The position numbers and the translations under genes are program-made. Of a stretch of 30,272 nt of DNA, positions 16,268 through 23,194 are shown piece after piece. Numbering within the stretch: position 1 is the first letter of the stretch; every line of letters starts with the position of its first letter. This stretch comes from DASTGO01 sp035719045. GTDB lineage: Bacteria; Actinomycetota; Actinomycetes; Actinomycetales; Kineosporiaceae. Under the pieces are notes generated by a model. It searched no databases and was not told where the DNA came from. It was given only the letters and a program-made list of their open reading frames with translations. The stretch lies in contig DASTGO010000387.1 of NCBI GenBank assembly GCA_035719045.1, forward strand, positions 1 to 30,272, given 5' to 3'.

Positions 16268-16807
16268 ATGGCTCACCCCGGCCCCTACCGTGTCTGCTTC
16301 GTGTGCTCGGGGAACATCTGCCGCTCGCCGATGGCCGAGGCCGTGCTGTGCCGGATGGTCGACCAGGCCGGGCTGGCCGACCGGGTGACGGTCGACTCCG
16401 CCGGTACCGGCGACTGGCATATCGGCGAGCGCGCTGACCGGCGGGCCGTGCAGGCACTGGTCGCCGCCGACTACCCGGACCTGGCCCACCGGGCCCGCCA
16501 GTTCGAGGTCGCGTGGTTCGCCGAGCGGGACCTGGTGATCGCCCTGGACCGCGGCCACCTGCGGACCCTGCGGGCCTGGGCCCCCTCGGAGTCAGCCCGC
16601 GCGAAGGTCCACCTGCTGCGGTCCTTCGACCCTCAGGCCGGGCCGGAGGCCGCGCGGTCCCGGCTGGACGTCCCCGACCCGTACTACGACGGCCCCGCCA
16701 TGTTCGCCGAGGTGCTCCGGCTGATCGAGGCCGCCGCGGCGGGGCTGCTGGCCCGGGTGGCGGAGGATCTCGACCTGCCGCCCGTCCAGGGAGTCGCCGC
16801 CCACTGA
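16268..16807 (+). CDS. low-molecular-weight protein-tyrosine phosphatase family
   Basis: A cysteine phosphatase of 179 residues. The P-loop is FVCSGNICRSPMAEA near the N-terminus: nucleophile C13, five residues, then R19 (CX5R). The general acid loop is VPDPYYDG with D137. Length and motif order match the LMW-PTP family. ATG 16268 sets the P-loop at its normal distance from the N-terminus; I see no ribosome site. The next gene, 100 bases downstream on the same strand, is a fructosamine-kinase family member. In bacteria such neighbours have been shown, in at least one thermophile and other species, to act as ribulosamine-5-phosphatases rather than tyrosine phosphatases. That role is therefore a real alternative here. 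Confidence 0.88.
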   Translation: MAHPGPYRVCFVCSGNICRSPMAEAVLCRMVDQAGLADRVTVDSAGTGDWHIGERADRRAVQALVAADYPDLAHRARQFEVAWFAERDLVIALDRGHLRTLRAWAPSESARAKVHLLRSFDPQAGPEAARSRLDVPDPYYDGPAMFAEVLRLIEAAAAGLLARVAEDLDLPPVQGVAAH

Positions 16808-16890
16808 CCCCTCGGCGCGGCGCGCCCGGTGGTGCCGGCCAACCTGACCCGCCTCCGCGTGGCCGGACCGGAATGGACTCACCCGGCGAG

Positions 16891-16896
16891 TAGCGT
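16891..16896 (+). promoter_or_regulatory. TAGCGT -10 box near the fructosamine-kinase start
   Basis: TAGCGT ends 10 bases before ATG 16907 and fits the actinobacterial TANNNT -10 consensus. The transcript would have at most a few leader bases. No ribosome site lies before the ATG, which agrees with leaderless or near-leaderless translation. Confidence 0.4.
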
Positions 16897-16906
16897 GCGA
16901 GCCGCC

Positions 16907-17728
16907 ATGGTCTCTATCCCGAGGTACAGCAAGCGCAGGCCCGGAGCGCCACCGGGGTTCTTCGAGGTGGAAGCCGCCGGGTTGGCCTGGCTGGCGGAGG
17001 CCGAGGAGGCCGGCGGGGTCCCCGTCGTGCGGGTGCTCGAGGTGTCCGGGGACGGCATCGAGGTCGAGCGCCACGAGTACCAGCCGCCCGGACCCTGGGC
17101 CGCCGAACAGCTCGGCCGCCGGCTCGCCGTGACCCACGACGCGGGCGCAGAGTGGTTCGGCCAGCCGCCCGCGGGCTGGTCCGGGCCCGGGTACGTCGGG
17201 ACGCTGCCGCTGCCGCTGGTGACGAAACGGCCGCGGTCCGCCGCCCGGATCACCTCCCCCGGCGCCTGGGGGAGGTTCTACGCCGAGCACCGGCTGCTGC
17301 CCTTCCTGCGCGCCGCCCGCAAGCGCGGGGTGATCGCCCGGGAGGACTCCCACTCCGTCGAGGCGGTCTGCCAGGCCCTGGTCGACGGGCATCTCGCCGG
17401 ACCTCCCGAGCCCCCGGCCCGCATCCACGGCGATCTGTGGGCGGACAATGTGCTGTGGACCCCGGACGGTCCGGTGCTGATCGACCCCGCGGCCCACGGC
17501 GGCCACCGGGAGACCGACCTGGCCATGCTCGACCTGTTCGGTCTGCCGCATCTGGACCGGGTCCTCGCCGCCTACCAGGAGGTCCACCCGCTGGCCGAGG
17601 GCTGGCGGGAGCGGATCGCCCTGCACCAACTGCACCCGTTGCTGGTGCATGCGGTGCTGTTCGGCAGCGGGTACGGCGCGCAGGCCGGCGCGATGGCCCG
17701 CCGGTACGTCGGCGGCCACCGGCACTGA
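16907..17728 (+). CDS. fructosamine/ketosamine kinase family protein
   Basis: A 273-residue kinase of the aminoglycoside-phosphotransferase fold, fructosamine-3-kinase branch. Conserved blocks: EVEAAGLAWLAEA, ERHEYQPPGPW, LGRRLAVTHDAGAEWFG, GRFYAEHRLLPFLRAA, the catalytic loop ARIHGDLWADNVLW (Asp in HGDLW) and the metal site VLIDPAAHGGHRETDLAML. SKRR near residue 9 probably carries the ATP-binding lysine. The family phosphorylates ketoamines on glycated proteins or free lysine, making them unstable so that the amine is released; many bacterial members prefer ribulosamines. ATG 16907 is preferred over the open upstream frame because a TAGCGT -10 box lies just before it. Pairing with the preceding phosphatase fits a protein deglycation role. 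Confidence 0.82.
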   Translation: MVSIPRYSKRRPGAPPGFFEVEAAGLAWLAEAEEAGGVPVVRVLEVSGDGIEVERHEYQPPGPWAAEQLGRRLAVTHDAGAEWFGQPPAGWSGPGYVGTLPLPLVTKRPRSAARITSPGAWGRFYAEHRLLPFLRAARKRGVIAREDSHSVEAVCQALVDGHLAGPPEPPARIHGDLWADNVLWTPDGPVLIDPAAHGGHRETDLAMLDLFGLPHLDRVLAAYQEVHPLAEGWRERIALHQLHPLLVHAVLFGSGYGAQAGAMARRYVGGHRH

Positions 17729-17741
17729 CCGGCCCCCTGCC

Positions 17742-17789
17742 GTCAGGGACCGTCCAAGTCGGGGACCGTCCAAGTCAGGGACCGCCCGC
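17742..17789 (+). repeat. 16-bp tandem repeat, three copies
   Basis: GTCAGGGACCGTCCAA (17742-17757), GTCGGGGACCGTCCAA (17758-17773) and GTCAGGGACCGCCCGC (17774-17789) follow the kinase gene stop. They lie between convergent genes. The copies share a GGGACCG core and show no clear stem-loop. Function unknown. Confidence 0.8.
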
Positions 17790-17865
17790 GGACGACCCGG
17801 ACCGGTCCCCGTCCCGGCCCGCGGTGCCCGCCTCCGCCCACGCCGGAGCACGGTCAGAGGCACGG

Positions 17866-19080
17866 TCAGGGCGTGCGGACGACCCGCCAGCGCCGCTGGG
17901 CCACGACCGCGAGCGCGGTGGCCGTCCCGACCGCGGCCGCCGCACCGAGGAAGGACCGGTGCGGGCCGCCGAGGTCGACCAGGATCCCGGCCAGCGCCGT
18001 ACCGGCCGCGCTGCCCGTGGTGATGGCGGTGCTCAGCCAGGCCTGCGCCTCCCCGAGCCGCTGCGGCGGTGCCATCCCGTCGACCAGCGCCTGCTGGATG
18101 ATCATGCCCGGGGAGATGCACAGCCCGGTGAGCATCAGCAGCGGCATCAGCAGCCACAGCTCCCCGCCGCGCCCGACCACCTGGGGCAGCAGCAACAGCC
18201 CCGCGGTGAACCCGCCGAGCGCGACCGGCAGCCGCCGGCGGGCAGCCCCGGACCAGCGCCGGGCGCCGTACCACAGCCCGCCCAGGGCGCTGCCCGAGGC
18301 GATCGACGCGAACAGCAGCCCGACCCGGGAGGTGTCGTGCAGGGTCTGCCGGGCGGTGGCCGCGATCGACACGTCCAGGTGGCCGAACCCGATCGCCGTG
18401 GCCAGCGCCACCAGCAGGACGGCGATCACCCCCTCGGCCCGCAGCGGGGAGGAGGTGGCAGCCGCGTCGGCATTCCTGCCCTGCAGTTCCCGGGTCCGGC
18501 GGGCGGCCGGGGTGAGGGCGTAGCCGACCGCACCGACCGCCTGCAGTCCCGCGGTGACCAGCAGCGGGACCGACCGCGGGGTCAGCACCAGCAGTCCGGA
18601 CAGCAGCAGCGGGCCGCCGACGAAGATGGTCTCGATGGCGACGGCGTCCATGGCGTAGGCGGCGGCGCGGTCTTCCGGGCTGTCGAGGACCACCCGCCAG
18701 GTGGCCCGCATCGCCGGGGTGATCACCGGGAAGGTGAGGCCGGCCCCGGCGGACAGCGCGACCAGGACGGCGTCCCCGTAGCCGTGGTCGGCGCAGACGG
18801 CGAGCGCGGCCAGGAATCCGGCCGAGGCGGTCCCGGTGGCGGCGATGACGACCGAATGCCCGACCCGGTCCAGCAGCCGCCCCCAGCCGGGAGCCGCCAC
18901 GGCCGCGCCGAGGGCCAGTGCCGCGGTGATGGTGCCCGCGATCGCATAGGAGCCGCGGACGTTCTGGATGAGCAGGACGATCCCGAGCGCCGCCATCGAG
19001 ATCGGCAGCCGGGCCACGACCGCGGCGGCGAACGGGACCAGCGCAGCCGGGCGCCGCAGGATCCGCAGGTAGCGAGCCAT
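17866..19080 (-). CDS. MFS transporter
   Basis: A 404-residue membrane protein with about 12 hydrophobic helices in the major facilitator pattern. An MFS-like loop GWGRLLDRVGHSVVI follows the second helix region. A central hydrophilic loop (ARRTRELQGRNADAAATSSPLRAE) divides the two six-helix halves. The second half includes SALGGLWYGARRW. It resembles actinobacterial multidrug or sugar efflux MFS proteins, but the substrate cannot be read from sequence. ATG 19080 is preferred; a CAGAGT -10-like hexamer (19088-19093) lies 7 bases upstream, and there is no ribosome site. It is divergent from the aldolase-kinase pair, sharing about 114 bases. Confidence 0.82.
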   Translation of the reverse strand: MARYLRILRRPAALVPFAAAVVARLPISMAALGIVLLIQNVRGSYAIAGTITAALALGAAVAAPGWGRLLDRVGHSVVIAATGTASAGFLAALAVCADHGYGDAVLVALSAGAGLTFPVITPAMRATWRVVLDSPEDRAAAYAMDAVAIETIFVGGPLLLSGLLVLTPRSVPLLVTAGLQAVGAVGYALTPAARRTRELQGRNADAAATSSPLRAEGVIAVLLVALATAIGFGHLDVSIAATARQTLHDTSRVGLLFASIASGSALGGLWYGARRWSGAARRRLPVALGGFTAGLLLLPQVVGRGGELWLLMPLLMLTGLCISPGMIIQQALVDGMAPPQRLGEAQAWLSTAITTGSAAGTALAGILVDLGGPHRSFLGAAAAVGTATALAVVAQRRWRVVRTP

Positions 19081-19182
19081 CGCCCACACTCTGGCATGCC
19101 GGCCCCGTGGCGGTCCCGGAATATCCGCCGCGCGCGACGCCGGCGCCCCGGCAGGCCTGCCTCCAGGTGGAACACGGCGACC

Positions 19183-19188
19183 TAGGCT
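19183..19188 (+). promoter_or_regulatory. TAGGCT -10 box for a leaderless start
   Basis: TAGGCT ends 6 bases before ATG 19195 of the aldolase-like gene. This is the spacing expected when transcription starts at the ATG itself. No ribosome site is present. Confidence 0.5.
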
Positions 19189-19194
19189 GACGTC

Positions 19195-20175
19195 ATGAAG
19201 GCCTTGGACCGCAAGCTGTCCGCCATCCTCACCGGTGCCTACGGCCCGGACGACTTCGTGATCGCCGACGCCAAGGACGCGGACATGGCGTTCGGCGTCC
19301 AGGCACCGGGAGTCTGCCGGGAGCCCGGCCGGGGCGGGTTCCGGTCCCGGCAGGAGTACCTGGGCGACATGACCGCCCTGATCACCCAGGCGGAGATCGA
19401 CATCCTGCTCTGCTCCGCCGCCAACGGGGAGCGGCTGGCCAGGGACGGCGTGCTCGACGACAGTCCGGTCACGGTGGCGGTGCGGGCCAACGACACCACG
19501 GACATCTGGTTCGCCCGCGGCGGCGGGTACGCCCGGCAGCCGTCGCGGCCGTTCCGGACGGCGCGGCTGGAGCAGGTCCGGCCGTTCTGTGATCTCGTCC
19601 TGTACTCGGTGACGTTCAACAACGACCTGGAGCACGACCTGGCGTCCCTGGAGGCGTACGCACGGTTCCGGGCCGAGGCCGCCGCCCACGGCGTGCGCCA
19701 CTTCCTCGAGGTGTTCAACCCCAACGCCCCCCGCGACCTCGCCCCGGAGCAGGTGGGGCCGTTCGTCAACGACAGCATCGTGCGGGCGCTGGCCGGGGTG
19801 ACCGCGGCGGAGCGGCCACTGTTCCTCAAGATGGCCTACAACGGTCCCGATGCCCTGGAAGAGCTGGCCGGGCACGACTCCTCGCTGGTGGTGGGGATCC
19901 TCGGGGGGTCGGCGGGGACCACCCGGGACACCTTCGAACTGCTGCACCAGGCGGAGCGGCACGGCGCCCGGGTCGCGCTGTTCGGGCGCAAGATCCAGAA
20001 CGCGCAGTCCCAGCTGGATCTGGTGGAGCTGATGCGCCCGGTACTGCGCGGGGATCTGTCCCCCTCCGACGCGGTCCGGGAGTACCACCGCCGGCTCGCC
20101 GCCGCGGGGCTGTCCCCGAGGCACACCCTCGACGACGACCTGCGGATCACCGAACCCGTTCTGCAGCATGGCTGA
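19195..20175 (+). CDS. class I aldolase-like TIM-barrel protein
   Basis: A 326-residue probable (beta/alpha)8 barrel. LFLKMAYNGPDALEEL contains K212, placed like the Schiff-base lysine of class I aldolases. VVGILGGSAGTTRDTFELL (GGSAGTT 237-243) resembles a phosphate-binding loop of the FbaB/DeoC group. Other strand-like blocks are FVIADAKD, VTVAVRAND and HFLEVFNPN. The gene overlaps the PfkB kinase by 8 bases (ATGGCTGA), so the kinase probably makes the phosphosugar this enzyme cleaves, or the reverse. The actual substrate is unknown. A sulfosugar pathway of the sulfo-EMP kind also uses a PfkB kinase and a class I aldolase, but no sulfolactaldehyde reductase or sulfoquinovosidase lies nearby. 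A leaderless start is supported by TAGGCT upstream. Confidence 0.68.
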   Translation: MKALDRKLSAILTGAYGPDDFVIADAKDADMAFGVQAPGVCREPGRGGFRSRQEYLGDMTALITQAEIDILLCSAANGERLARDGVLDDSPVTVAVRANDTTDIWFARGGGYARQPSRPFRTARLEQVRPFCDLVLYSVTFNNDLEHDLASLEAYARFRAEAAAHGVRHFLEVFNPNAPRDLAPEQVGPFVNDSIVRALAGVTAAERPLFLKMAYNGPDALEELAGHDSSLVVGILGGSAGTTRDTFELLHQAERHGARVALFGRKIQNAQSQLDLVELMRPVLRGDLSPSDAVREYHRRLAAAGLSPRHTLDDDLRITEPVLQHG

Positions 20176-21349
20176 ACGGGCGACGGCCGGTCCCGGCGCT
20201 CCGGCCACGCAGGACGGTCCGCGACGCGGGGTGATCTGCGCCGGCAGCATCATCGTCGACGTCAACGCGACCATCGACCACTACCCCGCACGGGAGCGGC
20301 TGGCCCTGATCGAGGACGCCTCGCCGAGCACGGGCGGACCTGCCCTCAACCTGGCGGTGGACCTGCGGCGGCTGGGGGCGGACTTCCCGGTCGACCTGCA
20401 GGGCGTCATCGGCGGGGACGACCACGGGCGGTTCGTCCTCGACGCCTGCGCCGCGCTGGGGATCGGCACCTGCCGGGTCATCCGCGCCGACGGCGCGGCC
20501 ACCTCGTACACGGACGTGATGATCGAGCGGGACGGCGGGCGGCGGACCTTCTTCCACCACATCGGCGCCAACGGACTGCTGCGCCCGGAGCACGTCGACG
20601 TCACCGTCACCCTCGAGCCCGGCACTCCCGCCGGAACTCTCGGGTCCGCAACTCCCCGCCCCGGAACCCACGGGTCCGGCGACCCCGCATCCGGCGACCC
20701 GGTCGGCGGGAGGCCGCTGCGCCCGAAGCTGCTGCACCTCGGCGCACCCGGCCTGCACCCGCTGCTGGACGCCCCGGACCCATACGGCGGCAACGGGTTC
20801 AGCCGGGTGCTGGCGGCGGCTCAGTCGGCCGGGCTGCGGACCAACCTCGAGCTGGTGTCGGTCGACCCCGAGCGGATCCGCCGGGCCGCCCTGCCCTGCC
20901 TGCCGCACCTGGACTACCTCGTCATCAACGAGGTGGAGGCGCAGGCGCTGACCGGGCTGGGCAGCGAGGTGGCCTCCAGTGACGGCGCCGTGGACTGGCC
21001 GGCCCTGGAGGCGTCGGCCGCCCGCCTGGTCGAGCTCGGGGTGGCCCGGCTGGCGGTGGTCCACTTCCCGGCGGGCTGCGTCGCGGCGGCCCCCCGAGGG
21101 ACGGTCCTGCGCCAGGGTTGCGTGCGGATGCCGGCCGGTTCGGTGCGCAGCACGGTCGGGGCCGGCGATGCGTTCGCCGCCGGGGTGCTGCTGGGGCTGC
21201 ACGACGACCGTCCGGTCGAGGACTGCCTGGAGCTCGGGGTCGCCGCCGCGGCGGTCAGCCTGCTCGGGCGCAGCACCTCCGACAGCCTGCTGCCGGCCGG
21301 CCAGTGCCTGGACTTCGCCCGGCGCAACGGTTTCCGTGACAGCCACTGA
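20168..21349 (+). CDS. PfkB-family carbohydrate kinase
   Basis: A sugar kinase of the ribokinase fold, 393 residues, longer than the usual 300-330. PfkB signature 1 is at about 55-70 (TGGPALNLAVDLRRLGADF). Signature 2 is at 328-343 (STVGAGDAFAAGVLLG), with catalytic base D334 and the anion-hole GAGD. YLVINEVEAQALTG is the typical N-E-x-E metal region. The extra length is a Gly/Pro/Thr/Ser-rich insert at about 151-186 (APGTP-like repeats such as GSGDPASGDP), which looks unstructured. ATG 20168 lies inside the end of the aldolase gene (8-base overlap), indicating coupled translation. Substrate unknown. A near-duplicate of the last codons follows the stop. Confidence 0.83.
   Translation: MAERATAGPGAPATQDGPRRGVICAGSIIVDVNATIDHYPARERLALIEDASPSTGGPALNLAVDLRRLGADFPVDLQGVIGGDDHGRFVLDACAALGIGTCRVIRADGAATSYTDVMIERDGGRRTFFHHIGANGLLRPEHVDVTVTLEPGTPAGTLGSATPRPGTHGSGDPASGDPVGGRPLRPKLLHLGAPGLHPLLDAPDPYGGNGFSRVLAAAQSAGLRTNLELVSVDPERIRRAALPCLPHLDYLVINEVEAQALTGLGSEVASSDGAVDWPALEASAARLVELGVARLAVVHFPAGCVAAAPRGTVLRQGCVRMPAGSVRSTVGAGDAFAAGVLLGLHDDRPVEDCLELGVAAAAVSLLGRSTSDSLLPAGQCLDFARRNGFRDSH
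20618..20718 (+). repeat. low-complexity Gly/Pro/Ser/Thr-coding insert in the kinase gene
   Basis: Short imperfect units such as CCGGAAC, GGGTCCG and CCGGCGACCC recur here and code the insert that lengthens the PfkB protein. It falls between an alpha/beta-core strand and RPLRPKLLHLG, where canonical PfkB proteins are continuous. It is probably a surface loop produced by local expansion. Confidence 0.5.
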
Positions 21350-21373
21350 CCTGGTTTCCGCGACAGCCGCTGA
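21329..21373 (+). repeat. 24-bp-period duplication across the kinase stop codon
   Basis: The 21 bases ending the kinase gene (21329-21349, coding the last residues FRDSH and the stop) recur at 21353-21373 with two differences. The period is 24, so the second copy is in the same frame and ends in a second TGA. Read-through would add PGFRDSR. Confidence 0.8.
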
Positions 21374-21444
21374 TCCCGCCGGGGACCGCCTGGCCGGCCG
21401 GCGCACGCGAACAGCACCTGCCGGGCAGCGGCAGGAACGGCGAC

Positions 21445-21477
21445 GGCGGAGCCCGTCCGTCGGGGACGGGCTCCGCC
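21445..21477. terminator. strong hairpin between convergent pfkB-like gene and pntB
   Basis: A perfect 14-bp stem (GGCGGAGCCCGTCC at 21445-21458 with GGACGGGCTCCGCC at 21464-21477) closes a 5-base GTCGG loop. It sits between two convergent genes. There is no T-tract, as is common in actinomycete terminators, so it could serve both strands. Confidence 0.65.
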
Positions 21478-21497
21478 GGTGCGGGTGACGCCGCGCG

Positions 21498-22886
21498 CTA
21501 CAGCGCCTTGACCGCGCCGAGCACCTTGGTCAGGGAGTCTTTCGCGTCGCCGAACAGCAGGGAGGTCTTCGGGTCGTAGAGCAGTTCGTTCTCGATCCCG
21601 GCGAAGCCCGGCCGCATCGACCGCTTGAGGAAGATGACCTGCTGCGCCTCGCTGACCTCCAGGATCGGCATCCCGTAGATCGGCGCGCCGGGGGTGGTCT
21701 TGGCAGCCGGGTTGACCACGTCGTTGGCTCCGACCACGAGCACCACGTCCGTGGTCTTGAACTCCGGGTTGACCTCGTCCATCTCCTTGAGCGCCTCGTA
21801 GGGCACGTTGGCCTCGGCGAGCAGGACGTTCATGTGCCCGGGCATCCGGCCGGCGACCGGGTGGATGCCGTACAGCACCTCGATGCCGCGACCCTCCAGG
21901 ACCTCGGCCAGTTCCCGGATGGTGTGCTGCGCCTGGGCGACCGCCAGCCCGTAGCCCGGGACGACGATCACCTTGCGCGCGTAGTTGAGCAGGATCGCGA
22001 CGTCGTCCGGGGCGACCGACTTGACCGGCCGGTCGGACACCGTCGTGGACCCCGCGGTCGAGCCGCCCTTGAGCGCCCCGAACAGGATGCCCACCACCGA
22101 CCGGCCCATCGCGGCGGCCATCAGCCGGGTCAGCAGGGTGCCGGACGCGCCGACCAGGGTGCCCGCCACCAGCAGCAGGGTGTTGCCGAGCACGAAACCG
22201 CCGGCGGCCACGGTCAGACCGGTGAAGGCGTTCAGCAGCGAGATGACGATCGGCACGTCGGCACCGCCGACCGGCAGGACCAGCAGCAGGCCGACGGCCA
22301 GCCCGGCCAGTCCCAGCAGGATGCCGACCGCGGTCGACCCGGTTGGCACCAGCGCCACCGCGAGGACGACGCCGAGCCCGGCCGCGGCCATCATCAGGTA
22401 GCGGGCACCGGGCAGGACCACCGGCCGGGTGGTCATGATCTCCTGCAGCTTCGCGAAGGTGACGCACGATCCGGCGAAGGACACCGACCCGACCAGGACG
22501 GTGAACGAGGTGGCCGCCAGGTCGAACCAGCCGACGCCCGCACCGCCGCCACGCACCGCCAGTTCCAGCAGTGCGACCAGGGCCGCCGCACCGCCACCGA
22601 CCCCGTTGAACAGGGCGACCAGCTGCGGCATCTGGGTCATCTTGACGTTGCGCGCCGCGGGCACGGCGATCGCGGCGCCGACCGCGATGGCGAGCAGGAT
22701 CAGCGGCAGGTGCTGCAGGTCCGTGGACAGGAAGGCCACCACCAGGGCGACCAGGGCACCCGCGGCGCCGATCAGGTTGCCCTGCCGGGCGCTCTTCGGC
22801 GACGACAGGCCCTTGAGCGCCAGGATGAAGCAGACCGCGGCGACCAGGTACCCGACCTCGACCGCATCCGACGACAGGACGTTCAC
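21498..22886 (-). CDS. pntB: NAD(P) transhydrogenase beta subunit
   Basis: The beta subunit of proton-translocating transhydrogenase, 462 residues. About nine N-terminal membrane helices (residues 10-260) carry the proton channel. The C-terminal NADP(H)-binding domain dIII (about 290-462) shows VVPGYGLAVAQAQHTI, GRMPGHMNVLLAEANVPY, DVVLVVGANDVVNPAA and the end-terminal KRSMRPGFAGIENELLY with LFGDAKDS. It drives NADP reduction by NADH using the proton gradient. GTG 22886 overlaps the stop of pntAB (GTGA, 22883-22886). It is the last gene of a three-gene operon, ending before the hairpin at 21445-21477. All family blocks appear intact. Confidence 0.95.
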   Translation of the reverse strand: MNVLSSDAVEVGYLVAAVCFILALKGLSSPKSARQGNLIGAAGALVALVVAFLSTDLQHLPLILLAIAVGAAIAVPAARNVKMTQMPQLVALFNGVGGGAAALVALLELAVRGGGAGVGWFDLAATSFTVLVGSVSFAGSCVTFAKLQEIMTTRPVVLPGARYLMMAAAGLGVVLAVALVPTGSTAVGILLGLAGLAVGLLLVLPVGGADVPIVISLLNAFTGLTVAAGGFVLGNTLLLVAGTLVGASGTLLTRLMAAAMGRSVVGILFGALKGGSTAGSTTVSDRPVKSVAPDDVAILLNYARKVIVVPGYGLAVAQAQHTIRELAEVLEGRGIEVLYGIHPVAGRMPGHMNVLLAEANVPYEALKEMDEVNPEFKTTDVVLVVGANDVVNPAAKTTPGAPIYGMPILEVSEAQQVIFLKRSMRPGFAGIENELLYDPKTSLLFGDAKDSLTKVLGAVKAL

Positions 22887-23194
22887 CGGCCCTCACCCGA
22901 CCCGTTCCCGGCCGGCTTCTGCCGTCCCTTGAACATCTCCAGCATCCGGTCGGTGACCACGAAGCCGCCGACCAGGTTGACCGTGGCCAGCACGATCGCG
23001 ATCAGCCCGACGGCCGCCGCGATCCACGAGGTGGAGGTCCCGGTGACCAGCACCGCGCCGACCAGGATGATCCCGTGGATGGCGTTCGCGCCGGACATCA
23101 GCGGCGTGTGCAGGGTGGTCGACACCTTCGAGACGACCTCGAACCCGACGAAGATAGACAGGACGAAGATCGCCAGCAGAGCGGTACCGGGCAT
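22883..23194 (-). CDS. pntAB: NAD(P) transhydrogenase alpha subunit, membrane part
   Basis: The short membrane subunit of the split alpha chain, 103 residues with three helices (LLAIFVLSIFVGFEVVSKV, MSGANAIHGIILVGAVLV, WIAAAVGLIAIVLATVNLVGGFVV). TPLMSGANAIHGIILVGA is the family hallmark. A C-terminal FKGRQKP tail follows. The start is ATG 23194 (stop of pntAA and this ATG share one base, TGATG) or the adjacent GTG 23197 (GTGA overlap). GGAGGG upstream serves either. E. coli has PntAA and PntAB fused; the split form is usual in mycobacteria and Rhodospirillum. Confidence 0.93.
   Translation of the reverse strand: MPGTALLAIFVLSIFVGFEVVSKVSTTLHTPLMSGANAIHGIILVGAVLVTGTSTSWIAAAVGLIAIVLATVNLVGGFVVTDRMLEMFKGRQKPAGNGSGEGR

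Noticed and set aside
19195..21349. Sulfoquinovose (sulfo-EMP) pathway
   Set aside because: Only the kinase-aldolase pairing is similar; no sulfosugar isomerase, reductase, glycosidase or sulfonate exporter is present.
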